Source of the DNA: Streptococcus sp. S1 | Lineage (GTDB): Bacteria > Bacillota > Bacilli > Lactobacillales > Streptococcaceae | Length of the DNA stretch: 64,000 nucleotides | Assembly: GCF_034137685.1 (NCBI RefSeq) | Contig: NZ_CP139418.1 | Coordinates: forward strand, 1,453,001 to 1,517,000 | Reading direction: 5' to 3' | Shown: positions 49,077 through 57,762 of the stretch, in pieces | Layout: each line of letters starts with the position of its first letter | Position numbering within the stretch: position 1 is the stretch's first letter | The notes under the pieces: generated by a model | The model's database searches: none | Told to the model about the DNA's origin: nothing | Seen by the model: the letters and a program-made list of their open reading frames with translations, nothing else | Translations under genes and position numbers: made by a program

Positions 49077-50516
49077 TCAGGAAACTTTATGGGGGTCAAA
49101 ATCTTCTGGGATCGGCTTGATGTATTGCATAGCAATTCGGTTTTCTGGCTTGCGATCGACCAAGTAGAGAACCAACAAGAAGATCCATTCCAGGGGCTTC
49201 ATCAGATAGTAAATGACATCCATGGCCCATTTCTTCTTGATATGTTTGGCAAAGGGATAGCCATAGCGGTCGTAATTGCGACGCAAGAAGCGATGGAATC
49301 GTGGCGTCTTTTCTTCTAACACCTGCTCAAAGGCATTGGCGATACAGAGCTGGCGATTGACGACAACCGGATGTCCGTGGCGGATTCCCATCCGCTGGGG
49401 CTTGACAACATTTTCATGCCCACCAGCCGCAACCGTACAGAGATAGTGCTCATCAATGATGAGATTCTGAGGAGGTATCTTCTGTGAGAAGGCCCAGTCA
49501 GCTGTATTCGTCCAGGCCTTGATCATGGAATCCGGCTGCTGCCCAAAGAGCATGAGAACAAGGACAACAAAGGCAAGGGTTGGAAAAGCGACAAGGACCG
49601 CTAGCCATGGCCAGTTGCGCGACTTGTTTAAGAGCTGATGGAGCCATTGAAGCAGATGATTCTCATAGCTTATCTCTGTTCGATCTTCCTGCCACTCCTT
49701 GATGCGAAACCATAAGAGATGGATGGAATAGATCAGTAAGAAAAAGGTGTGAAAACTTGCTACCTGCAGTTGATTATCAAAAACTAAGAGAAGAACCACT
49801 CCTCCTAGAATGCCACTGATGCAGAAGATATTTGCTAACGGCGAAAGTGAGTTCGCATCCCGGTAGGAATAGATAATCAAGGCAAGTAAAGTAAGAGCTG
49901 CCAGTGTGAAGAAGGTCGGATAGGCGCCAGACCAGATCAGAGCATGCTTCTGAGAATTGATCAAACTCTCACTCCAATCGTAAAAAGTCATATCCTTGAC
50001 GATGAAAATGAAAATCGCTTCGAGAAAGCAACCAAAGAGACCAAACCAAAGAACGATTGTTGGCTGTTGCTTCTTCTTTTTGACAGGCTTATTACTTGAA
50101 GTCTCTTGCCTTTCTTTCATTTCTAATGAGGCATCCTTTTCTATCAGCTCTTCGCCCTTGACTGGTCCTCTATCTTCAAACAGATCTGGATCTTTGAGAG
50201 CTTCTTCCTCCGCTTCTTTGAACTGGATGCTAGACCACCGACCGATCCCATAGATAATGACAAAAATATTGGGGACAAAGAGGGCCAGAGTCAAACCGTA
50301 AGGAAAAATCTCTATCGTAAAGGATAAAATTGCAAAAAAACTAAATTGAACCACTGAGTCCGACAGAGCATAGAGCGACTCACGAATGACAAAATAGATG
50401 TAAAAGGCCAATAGAATCAGGGCATTGGTCACAAAATTGATCTGTAACAGGCCGGCTGTAAAATGCGTCTCCAAATCCTTATCCTTTTTCTTATACCAGG
50501 AAACGAGTTTTTTCAT
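49077..50516 (-). CDS. Polytopic membrane protein, probably DUF6688-type, unknown function
   Basis: 479 residues with about eight membrane helices, split by a charged cytoplasmic stretch rich in Glu and Lys (about 105-150). The conserved part is C-terminal: EHYLCTVAAGGHENVV then GIRHGHPVVVNRQL and IANAFEQVL, with Cys and several His that could bind metal or catalyse. I associate this with DUF6688 from memory, not from a search. RBS GAGGAG. It stands alone upstream of the pyrK promoter. Confidence 0.6.
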   Translation of the reverse strand: MKKLVSWYKKKDKDLETHFTAGLLQINFVTNALILLAFYIYFVIRESLYALSDSVVQFSFFAILSFTIEIFPYGLTLALFVPNIFVIIYGIGRWSSIQFKEAEEEALKDPDLFEDRGPVKGEELIEKDASLEMKERQETSSNKPVKKKKQQPTIVLWFGLFGCFLEAIFIFIVKDMTFYDWSESLINSQKHALIWSGAYPTFFTLAALTLLALIIYSYRDANSLSPLANIFCISGILGGVVLLLVFDNQLQVASFHTFFLLIYSIHLLWFRIKEWQEDRTEISYENHLLQWLHQLLNKSRNWPWLAVLVAFPTLAFVVLVLMLFGQQPDSMIKAWTNTADWAFSQKIPPQNLIIDEHYLCTVAAGGHENVVKPQRMGIRHGHPVVVNRQLCIANAFEQVLEEKTPRFHRFLRRNYDRYGYPFAKHIKKKWAMDVIYYLMKPLEWIFLLVLYLVDRKPENRIAMQYIKPIPEDFDPHKVS

Positions 50517-50744
50517 AAGATCTCCTCAATCCATTTTTTACCATTCTATCAAGCAGCTCACCCCTTAAGCAAGGCAAAACTGTATTTTTCCATCAAAATC
50601 AGTCCCCAGATGGAGATTTTGTTTCCAATTTTCTATTTTTTATATATTTGATCTAGCCTACTTCCTATTACCTCCCTCAGCCTGTCTTATTCTCTGATAC
50701 AGTCCTTGAAAGACCACATTTTACGGGAAAAACGCGCTCTTTTA

Positions 50745-50759
50745 TGTTAAAATAAAAGC
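50745..50759 (+). promoter_or_regulatory. LysR gene promoter, predicted leaderless
   Basis: TGT-TAAAAT then AAAAGC then ATG at 50760. Confidence 0.5.
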
Positions 50760-51668
50760 ATGAGAATACAACAATTACAATACATTATCAAAATCGTCGA
50801 AACCGGCTCTATGAATGAGGCCGCAAAACAACTCTTCATCACGCAACCTAGCCTTTCCAATGCCGTTAAGGACTTGGAAAATGAGATGGGAATTGAAATC
50901 TTTATCCGAAATCCCAAAGGGATCACTTTGACCCGCGATGGGATGGAGTTCCTCTCTTATGCCCGCCAGGTGGTGGAGCAGATTGACCTCTTGTCCGAGC
51001 GCTATAAAAATCCTGTGGGCTCTCGTGAGCTTTTCAGTGTCTCTTCACAGCACTACGCCTTCGTGGTTGAGGCCTTCGTTTCACTCCTCAAGAAAAGCGA
51101 CATGGAAAAATACGAGCTCTTCCTACGGGAGACGCGGACTTGGGAGATCATCGATGACGTCAAGAACTTCCGAAGCGAAGTTGGCGTACTCTTTTTGAAT
51201 AGCTACAACCGCGATGTCCTCTCTAAGATGCTAGATGATAATCACCTGATTGCCACCCACCTCTTTACAGCGCAACCTCATATCTTTGTCAGCAAGACCA
51301 ATCCTCTTGCCAAGAAAGAGATCGTTCACTTATCTGATCTGGAAGATTTCCCATACCTTAGCTATGACCAAGGGACCCACAACTCCTTCTACTTCTCAGA
51401 AGAGATCCTCTCTCAAGAGCATCATAAGAAATCCATCGTCGTCAGTGACCGGGCTACCCTCTTTAATCTCTTGATTGGTCTGGATGGCTACACCATTGCG
51501 ACCGGGATCCTCAACAGCAATCTCAACGGAAATAACATCGTCTCCATTCCCCTTGATATCGAAGACCCGATCGAGCTGGTCTACATCAAACATGAAAAAA
51601 CAGCCCTCTCAAAAATGGGAGAGAAATTCATCGAGTACTTGCTTGAGGAAGTGAAGTTTGATAAATAA
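50760..51668 (+). CDS. LysR-family transcriptional regulator
   Basis: 302 residues. The N-terminal winged helix (LQYIIKIVETGSMNEAAKQL...QPSLSNAVKDLE) and a periplasmic-binding-like effector domain (about 90-295). The effector is unknown. It is similar in layout to CpsY/MetR-type regulators of streptococci. Monocistronic. Confidence 0.88.
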   Translation: MRIQQLQYIIKIVETGSMNEAAKQLFITQPSLSNAVKDLENEMGIEIFIRNPKGITLTRDGMEFLSYARQVVEQIDLLSERYKNPVGSRELFSVSSQHYAFVVEAFVSLLKKSDMEKYELFLRETRTWEIIDDVKNFRSEVGVLFLNSYNRDVLSKMLDDNHLIATHLFTAQPHIFVSKTNPLAKKEIVHLSDLEDFPYLSYDQGTHNSFYFSEEILSQEHHKKSIVVSDRATLFNLLIGLDGYTIATGILNSNLNGNNIVSIPLDIEDPIELVYIKHEKTALSKMGEKFIEYLLEEVKFDK

Positions 51669-51705
51669 AAAATATCTGAGTGTTCATGTTCACTCAGATA
51701 TTTTT
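51668..51705. terminator. Bidirectional terminator between LysR and sirtuin genes
   Basis: 15-bp stem (core AATATCTGAGTG / CACTCAGATATT) with A and T runs on either side, 51668-51682 and 51691-51705. Confidence 0.9.
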
Positions 51706-52436
51706 TATTGTCTTAATTGTGAAAATACTTCCCCAATCTTTCCTTCGATAACCAGGTCTGCTTGCTTGTCTTGTGGGATACTGGTTTTATTGATGACAAC
51801 CAGCTTCTTCCCTTGGAAATACTGGATCAAGCTAGCTGCTGGGTAGACCACGAGAGAAGTTCCACCGATAATCAGGAGATCAGCCTCTTGGATGGCTTGG
51901 GCTGCTTGACTAAAGACGTCCATATCAAGAGGTTCCTCATAGAGAGTCACATCCGGCTTGACCACCTTGCCACAGTTCAGACAGTGTGGAACCGGGCCTT
52001 CCAAAGCTAGAAAGTCTTCCAAATCATAAAATCGCTGGCAACCCGTACAGTAATTACGGTCGGCGCTGCCATGGAGCTTCAAGACTTTTTTAGAGCCAGC
52101 CATTTCATGGAGACTGTCGATATTTTGTGTCACCACTGCCTTGAGCTTACCAGACTCTTCAAGCCGAGCCAGATAGCGATGAGCAGCATTGGGCTTGGCA
52201 TCTGGGTAGAGTAGGTATTTCTTATAGAAGTCGAAAAAGTCCTCAGGATAACGCTCAAACATGGTATGGGAGACCAATTGTTCAGCTGTCAAATGCCGCC
52301 TTACCTGAACACTATAGACACCGTCTGAACTTCGAAAATCTGGAATATTTGACTCCGTGGAAACTCCTGCCCCACCGAAAAACACGATCCGATGACTCTG
52401 ATCAATCATCTCCTGTAGTTGAGCAATCTTATCCAT
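51705..52436 (-). CDS. Sir2-family NAD-dependent protein deacylase
   Basis: 243 residues. NAD-binding GGAGVSTESNIPDFRS (21-36), TQNID (103-107), catalytic His122 in LKLHGS, zinc cysteines 130, 133, 152, 155, and GGTSLVVYPAA. Removes acyl groups from lysine with NAD. The ATG directly follows the stop of the HEPN-like gene (TAGATG), with its RBS AAAGGAG inside that gene, so expression is coupled to it and to deoD. Confidence 0.93.
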   Translation of the reverse strand: MDKIAQLQEMIDQSHRIVFFGGAGVSTESNIPDFRSSDGVYSVQVRRHLTAEQLVSHTMFERYPEDFFDFYKKYLLYPDAKPNAAHRYLARLEESGKLKAVVTQNIDSLHEMAGSKKVLKLHGSADRNYCTGCQRFYDLEDFLALEGPVPHCLNCGKVVKPDVTLYEEPLDMDVFSQAAQAIQEADLLIIGGTSLVVYPAASLIQYFQGKKLVVINKTSIPQDKQADLVIEGKIGEVFSQLRQ

Positions 52437-53204
52437 CTACTTCTCCTTTAGTAGCTCTTCCATCACAGCATTGGCCTGATCAAAATAAAAGTTAGCTTGA
52501 TCATAACGGATGCCTGTGTAGCTTGCAAGGTCAATCAAATTCTTCATAAAATCTTGAGAAGAGAAACCCGTCGTCCGATGGAGCTCTTCTTCATCAAAAG
52601 GCTTGATCAAGTGGGCCAAGGGATTGCGAACGGATTTTTCTAACTCCCGCAATTGTTGGGCCGCAACTTTGACGCTATCTGGCAAATCCAACTGCACAAT
52701 CAACTCCGTCAAACTGGACGAATTGACCACACTTTCGCTGTGGAATTGCTGCAGGATAGGGTTGTCGGACGCATGCAGGCTCTCAAACTTCCAACGGTCA
52801 TAACTCGATTCTTTGGAGTTATGAATATAGTTGGTAATATCAGGAATTTTCAACTGAATCAATCGCATAAAGATCCGATAGATGGCTGGGCTAACGGCAC
52901 GAACAAAGTCTATAATCTGTTCATTTCTCAACTTCGCCTCTAAGTCATAAAGGTAGTTGGCCAACTGCTCATCTTCTGGATCTTCATGCCAAAAAAGCTG
53001 AAAACCAGTCGCCCCTAGCAACTCGGTTCTCAACTTTTGATTCATGACGGGTTGGATATTAAGCTCACGACGCTCCGCCATTAACTGCAGTAAGCTCACC
53101 AACAAATCCGGTACTTCCTCCTGCTGCTTGATAGAGCGCAGAGCCCGGCTGTAGTGATAATTTTGGAGATCGTAGAGCCATTCATCATGAAGGAATTTTG
53201 CCAT
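52437..53204 (-). CDS. Helical protein with a HEPN-like RNPLAH motif
   Basis: 255 residues, no signal peptide, predicted mostly alpha-helical. R193-N-P-L-A-H198 near the C-terminus fits the R-x4-6-H active-site motif of HEPN ribonucleases, inside a helical context (LRELEKSVRNPLAHLIK). The start overlaps the deoD stop by one base (TAATG) and the stop abuts the sirtuin ATG. The function is not known; HEPN assignment is from the motif only. Confidence 0.6.
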   Translation of the reverse strand: MAKFLHDEWLYDLQNYHYSRALRSIKQQEEVPDLLVSLLQLMAERRELNIQPVMNQKLRTELLGATGFQLFWHEDPEDEQLANYLYDLEAKLRNEQIIDFVRAVSPAIYRIFMRLIQLKIPDITNYIHNSKESSYDRWKFESLHASDNPILQQFHSESVVNSSSLTELIVQLDLPDSVKVAAQQLRELEKSVRNPLAHLIKPFDEEELHRTTGFSSQDFMKNLIDLASYTGIRYDQANFYFDQANAVMEELLKEK

Positions 53205-53914
53205 TAGTCTGCAATCAAGGTCTCAAGACCGACTTTCATCATGTCTGTGAAAGTATTTTGACGTTCTTCAGCGGTTGTATCCTCATCTGGATTGACCAAA
53301 CTGTCTGAAATAGTCATGATCGCAAGCGCATCAACATGGTGTTGAGCAGCAAGATAGTAAAGGGCTGCTGCTTCCATTTCTACAGCTTTGACACCCCACT
53401 TACCAAGCTCAATATTCTTTTCACCATAGTTTGAATAGAAGACATCTGATGATAAGACATTTCCGACGTGGGTCGTCATGCCAAGGTCTTTGGCAATGTG
53501 GTAAGCCTTGTCTAAAAGATCAAAGCTAGCGATTTGAGGGAAATCGTATTGAGGCCAGTCGTTGCGGATGATGTTTGAGTTGGTTGCAGCAGCTTGCGCC
53601 AAGACCAATTCACGAACATGCACATCCTCATTCAAAGAACCAGCCGTTCCCACACGGATCAATTTCTTCACGCCGTAGTCGACAATCAACTCACGCGCAT
53701 AGATAGAGATGGATGGCATCCCCATCCCAGTACCCATGACAGAAATACGATGACCCTTGTAAGTCCCTGTGTAGCCAAACATGTTACGGACTTCGTTGAA
53801 GCAAACAGCGTCTTCAAGGAAATTCTCAGCAATAAATTTCGCACGAAGAGGATCCCCAGGAAGAAGAATTTTATCAGCAATTTCACCCTGCTTAGCAGCA
53901 ATATGGATAGACAT
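53204..53914 (-). CDS. deoD: Purine nucleoside phosphorylase, DeoD type
   Basis: 236 residues from [16 protein letters not shown]; an upstream in-frame start at 53977 lies in a repeat. Hexameric-type PNP, cleaving (deoxy)purine nucleosides with phosphate. [25 protein letters not shown] and [10 protein letters not shown] are conserved. No ribosome-binding site precedes the ATG; instead an R2 element ends there. Confidence 0.94.
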   Translation of the reverse strand: MSIHIAAKQGEIADKILLPGDPLRAKFIAENFLEDAVCFNEVRNMFGYTGTYKGHRISVMGTGMGMPSISIYARELIVDYGVKKLIRVGTAGSLNEDVHVRELVLAQAAATNSNIIRNDWPQYDFPQIASFDLLDKAYHIAKDLGMTTHVGNVLSSDVFYSNYGEKNIELGKWGVKAVEMEAAALYYLAAQHHVDALAIMTISDSLVNPDEDTTAEERQNTFTDMMKVGLETLIAD

Positions 53915-53917
53915 AAT

Positions 53918-54062
53918 ATAAGATACCAAGGGCGTTAAAGAGGCAAAGTAAAAATAGGAAATCCGACAAAGATGCATCGCATCTAGGAGGATTTATCTTT
54001 TTTACACAGCCTCTAGCCCGGGTTCAGTTTCAAACCCGAACTACCCTTCCTTTCATTTTTTA
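53918..54062 (-). repeat. Structured element R2, copy 2, against the deoD start
   Basis: Minus strand order: hairpin CGGGTTT/AACCCG, outer stem GGGC..GAGGC / GCCTC..GCCC, inner stem GTAAAAA/TTTTTAC with AGAT and CTA bulges, variable hairpin, then TTGGTATCTTAT. Confidence 0.7.
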
Positions 54063-54067
54063 TATAC

Positions 54068-54200
54068 AGAACAGGCGACAGAGAACAAAGTAAAAATAGG
54101 AAACTGACGACGCATCGCAGATGCTAGACAGTTTATCTTTTTTACACAGTTCTCCGCCCGTATTCAGTTCAGCGAATACGGTAAACCCATCCTTTCTTTT
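54068..54200 (-). repeat. Structured element R2, copy 3
   Basis: Same order as copy 2 with changed stems: CCGTATTC/GAATACGG, GGCG-GAGAAC / GTTCTC-CGCC, GTAAAAA/TTTTTAC, and a variable hairpin AAACTG/CAGTTT. Confidence 0.7.
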
Positions 54201-54207
54201 TTTATTG

Positions 54208-54446
54208 AGTAATTAGGAGAGCTTTCCGCTCGTGTTCAAATCAGAACACATGCTCTACCTTTCTATAAGATACCAAGCCCGTAAAAAGCACAGTGAAAAT
54301 AGGGGATGGACGCAGCAAGTACTGGACTTGCAAGTCAATCGATCTTTTTCACACAGCTTTTAGGGCGGGTTCAATTATTATTTGGTTTTGAAAGTCGTGG
54401 CGATTCCGGGTTCAATTCAAACCCAAACTGCCCTTCCTTTCATTTT
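54208..54446 (-). repeat. Structured element R2, copy 4 plus a partial copy
   Basis: 54265-54446 is a full copy: GGGTTTGAATTGAACCC, GCCC-TAAAAGC / GCTTTTTA-GGGC, GTGAAAA/TTTTCAC, ending TTGGTATCTTATA. 54208-54263 keeps only the first hairpin (GTGTTC/GAACAC) of another copy. Confidence 0.65.
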
Positions 54447-55157
54447 TTATTTTGTTAATGAGTCCAAAAATGCATAGAGTTTAGCATTCATTTCTCGATA
54501 ATCGTAAACACGAATGGCTTCAGGTTCTTGAACAAAGGTCAGGTTTTGACTTTGTTCTTCCAAAACATCTTCACCGTCTGCAGCAATCAAGAGATCGACT
54601 GCTTCTGGATCAAATTCTAAGTGGGCTTGGAAGGCATAGTGTTTAGGACTGAAGCGAATCATCTGACGTGGACACCCTTGACTGGTCGCAAGAACGACAG
54701 CATCTTCTGTCAATCCTGGCATATCGCCATGCCAGTGGCCGGTTTCAAGAATTGCTCCAAACTCACCGACATGTGGATCTGTTAGTCCTTCAGGCGTCAA
54801 GGTCACAGGATAAACCCCAATCTCACGTTCCGGACTGTGGTCATACTTCGCACCATAGGCAACAGACAGGAGCTGGGCACCCAGACAGACCCCAATAATA
54901 TAACGTTCTGCCTTGATGGCTTTTTGAATCAACTCGATCTCTGCCTGAGGATCGTAGTATGGAAAAGCTTCTCGATCTTCATCTGGCGATTGAGGACCTC
55001 CCATCACAATTAAGAAGTCAATCTCATCCACTGTCTCTGGTAAGGCTTCATTCTCATAGACTTTGGTCGTGGTCACCTGATGGCCACGCTCCTGCGCCCA
55101 TTTTAGATAAGCGCCCGGCACTTCAAAAGTTTCATGCAGTACAAAATGTACCTTCAT
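54447..55157 (-). CDS. Class I glutamine amidotransferase-like protein
   Basis: About 236 residues from MKVHFVLHETFEVPG; two further ATGs lie 3 and 15 nt upstream. The nucleophile cysteine is in GVCLGAQLL; a later His-x-Glu region (FQAHLEFDPE) completes the triad. Similar to stand-alone GMP-synthase-type glutaminase domains. The start overlaps the ClC stop. Substrate unknown. Confidence 0.85.
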   Translation of the reverse strand: MKVHFVLHETFEVPGAYLKWAQERGHQVTTTKVYENEALPETVDEIDFLIVMGGPQSPDEDREAFPYYDPQAEIELIQKAIKAERYIIGVCLGAQLLSVAYGAKYDHSPEREIGVYPVTLTPEGLTDPHVGEFGAILETGHWHGDMPGLTEDAVVLATSQGCPRQMIRFSPKHYAFQAHLEFDPEAVDLLIAADGEDVLEEQSQNLTFVQEPEAIRVYDYREMNAKLYAFLDSLTK

Positions 55158-56389
55158 CATTTCTTCTCCCATCTCTTTCGAATCACGTAAGACAGACTAG
55201 CCGCAAGTACAAGCGGGATTGTCAAACTCAAAGGCTGGCCTGTAAATCCAAGGCTCAGGGCAATGGCTGTCAGAGGAGCTTTTAAGGTCGTCCCTAAAAA
55301 GACGGTCGCTCCTAGTAACATCCCTAGAGCAGGATCCAGATGAATCCCAAGGACTGTCAAAAGCAAGGTCACTAGATAGCCAGAGCCAATCCCTAAAGCA
55401 AATGATGGTGTCAAAGTTCCCCCATAGGCACCATTGCGCAAGAGGAGATAAACCAGAAGCCCCTTCACTGCAAGAGTCAGTGGAAGATAAGGAATCGACT
55501 GGCTAGACAAGAGGGCTTGCGCCAGTACCTGGCCATTTCCCATAAAGATAGGGAAAAAGGCTACTAGGCTCCCCAGCACTAGAAAGGCTAGAGGAAGAGA
55601 CCAAAGAATCGTCCTATCCTTCCGCCGTTTGTGACTAGCCCGCTTGGCTAGGAAATCAAAGACCAGAGCCAAGGGAGTGACCAAGAAAGCAATCACAATA
55701 GCCTGTAAGAAGCTGCTAGCTGACCATGAAACTGCGGACAGGTGATAAATGGCCTCCTGACCAACGATAGGCTGAGCTACCCAGGTGGCCAGATAAGTAC
55801 TGGTCAAAACAAGTAAAAAGTTCTGCCAACTGTAGGCGAGTCCTAAGGTCTCAAAGACAAATAAGCTACTGGCAAAGGGGACCTGATAGACCGCAGCCAA
55901 ACCAGCTCCAGCCCCACAGGCGATCAAGACTTTTCGCTCTTTGAGAGCTAGTGAGAATCCCTTCGCCAAGCGACCAGCTAGAAGAGCCCCGACCTCACGT
56001 GGGGCTCCTTCTTTTCCGACCGATGCGCCTGCTCCGACAATTGCCACCTGCATCCCTGCATGAAGGAGGTGGGCTAAGGGCGCTGGTTCCCTGTCTCCAG
56101 CTAAGTCAATTTGCTGGCGAATAGACAGGATCTTATAACGTCTTTGCAGAACATACCAGAAGCCAGCTGCCAAGCACCCAGTCACACACAAAACCAGAAA
56201 TCTACGGAGACCTCCTGCTGCTTGAAATTGCTGGAGCAAATCGGAACTAGCTTGGCCAAAGGCCAGCCCTTGCACCCCTTCTAGTAGATAATGACAGGCA
56301 ATTCCGACCAGACCTGTCCCTATCCCTAATGATAAGGTGGCTAGAAGCAACCTCAGCCCGTAGGGCAGACTTTGGAGTCGTGCTTTCAT
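55157..56389 (-). CDS. ClC-family chloride channel or transporter
   Basis: 410 residues from the ATG at 56389; the TTG at 56407 would lie inside punA. About ten membrane helices. GKEGAPREVGALLAG is the GKEGP-like selectivity motif with the gating Glu. Another ClC-type gene ends at the right edge of the window. It sits between salvage genes but no functional tie is evident. Confidence 0.85.
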   Translation of the reverse strand: MKARLQSLPYGLRLLLATLSLGIGTGLVGIACHYLLEGVQGLAFGQASSDLLQQFQAAGGLRRFLVLCVTGCLAAGFWYVLQRRYKILSIRQQIDLAGDREPAPLAHLLHAGMQVAIVGAGASVGKEGAPREVGALLAGRLAKGFSLALKERKVLIACGAGAGLAAVYQVPFASSLFVFETLGLAYSWQNFLLVLTSTYLATWVAQPIVGQEAIYHLSAVSWSASSFLQAIVIAFLVTPLALVFDFLAKRASHKRRKDRTILWSLPLAFLVLGSLVAFFPIFMGNGQVLAQALLSSQSIPYLPLTLAVKGLLVYLLLRNGAYGGTLTPSFALGIGSGYLVTLLLTVLGIHLDPALGMLLGATVFLGTTLKAPLTAIALSLGFTGQPLSLTIPLVLAASLSYVIRKRWEKK

Positions 56390-56393
56390 TGGA

Positions 56394-57203
56394 TTAGAGT
56401 TCAGCAAGGATCGCTTTTAGCAAACCTTTGAAGTCGCCTTTGACGCGCTCTGTCACTTCTACTACTTCTTCGTGGTTGAGCTCTTCTTGGAAACCAGCCG
56501 CAAAGTTGGTAATACATGAAATACCAAGAACCTTCAAGCCAGAATGCGCTGCAATGATGACTTCCGGAACAGTTGACATACCGACAGCATCTGCTCCAAG
56601 TGTCTTATAAGCACGGATTTCAGCTGGAGTTTCGTAGGTAGGACCAGTCACACCGATATAAACCCCATCATCCAACTTGATACCCAATTTGTCAGCCACT
56701 TTATGAGCTGTCTCCCGGTATTCAGGTGTGTAAGCTTTTGACATATCAGGGAAACGTGGACCAAAGTCATCCAAGTTTTCACCGATCAATGGGTTTTGAC
56801 CAGTCATATTGATGTGGTCTGTGATGGCCATCAAAGTACCAGGACCAAAGCCAATACCACCAGCAGCATTTGTAACAAGAACCCCTTCACAGCCCAAAAC
56901 TTTCATGACACGAACTGGGAAAGTCACCACTTCTAGTGGGTTTCCTTCGTAAAAATGGAAACGTCCTTGAAGGGCCAAAACCTTGCGTCCAGCAAGCTCA
57001 CCATAAACCAATTTACCAGCATGGCCGACAACCGTTGAACGACCCCAGTTTGGAATTTCAGAGTAGTCTACCACGACTGGATTTTCGATTTCTTCAGCCA
57101 GTTCTCCAAGACCTGATCCAAGGATCAAGCCAAACTCAGGTGCTTCCATTCCTTTGCATTTCAAAAAAGCAGCTGTTTCATTGATTTTTGCTAATAATGT
57201 CAT
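56394..57203 (-). CDS. punA: Purine nucleoside phosphorylase I (inosine/guanosine type)
   Basis: 269 residues, trimeric PNP family. GSGLGELAE, HAGKLVYGE, QGRFHFYEG and NAAGGIG are conserved. Complements DeoD in purine nucleoside breakdown. 12 bp after the DUF1697 gene. RBS AAGGAG. Confidence 0.94.
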   Translation of the reverse strand: MTLLAKINETAAFLKCKGMEAPEFGLILGSGLGELAEEIENPVVVDYSEIPNWGRSTVVGHAGKLVYGELAGRKVLALQGRFHFYEGNPLEVVTFPVRVMKVLGCEGVLVTNAAGGIGFGPGTLMAITDHINMTGQNPLIGENLDDFGPRFPDMSKAYTPEYRETAHKVADKLGIKLDDGVYIGVTGPTYETPAEIRAYKTLGADAVGMSTVPEVIIAAHSGLKVLGISCITNFAAGFQEELNHEEVVEVTERVKGDFKGLLKAILAEL

Positions 57204-57215
57204 TGCATATCTCCT

Positions 57216-57761
57216 TTATGATTTCCTTAAAAATTGGCCAATTTTGTCAAATGTATTGGCATTGCGAATGGTCAAGAGACGGTAATCCGGCATCTTGAGG
57301 ACTTGTCTGTGGTAAGCGGTCTTTGTATAGGTCTCTTCTGAGTATTTGCCCCAGTAGATCCCAAGGCTTCCACGATGGATGATTTCATCACCGAGCGAAA
57401 AAGAGGAGACCAGCTCCCAGACAGCATCCTGATTGAGGTCTTCTGTGTAAAAGAGAACATCCTTGCGGGCCAGATCCTCCTGCCACCAGGCTGGTAGAGC
57501 AGCGAGATCTTGCGCATAGTCCTCAGCTGAAAAGAGAGAAAAAGACTGGATAAAGGGATAGTGATCACGAAAGAAATGTCCCAGTAAATCCACCAATTCT
57601 GCTTTAGAACCAGCAGATTCAAAGAAGATATTGCCACTATTGATGTAGGTCTCTACCCCATCCAGCCCGATCGTTTGAAGCTCCTCTCGAAGCTCTGCCA
57701 TTACGACCTTGTTTTTCCCGCCAACATTGATCCCTCTTACGAGGAGAGCGAAGCGTGTCAT
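57216..57761 (-). CDS. DUF1697 family protein
   Basis: 181 residues starting MTRFALLVRGINVGGKNKV, the usual DUF1697 opening, with TYINSGNIFFES following. No known function; conserved between deoB and punA in streptococci. It begins one base after the deoB stop. Confidence 0.85.
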   Translation of the reverse strand: MTRFALLVRGINVGGKNKVVMAELREELQTIGLDGVETYINSGNIFFESAGSKAELVDLLGHFFRDHYPFIQSFSLFSAEDYAQDLAALPAWWQEDLARKDVLFYTEDLNQDAVWELVSSFSLGDEIIHRGSLGIYWGKYSEETYTKTAYHRQVLKMPDYRLLTIRNANTFDKIGQFLRKS

Positions 57762-57762
57762 C

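Noticed and set aside
53930..54446. Purine riboswitch in front of deoD
   Set aside because: The conserved purine-riboswitch core is absent and the region is made of repeated R2 elements.
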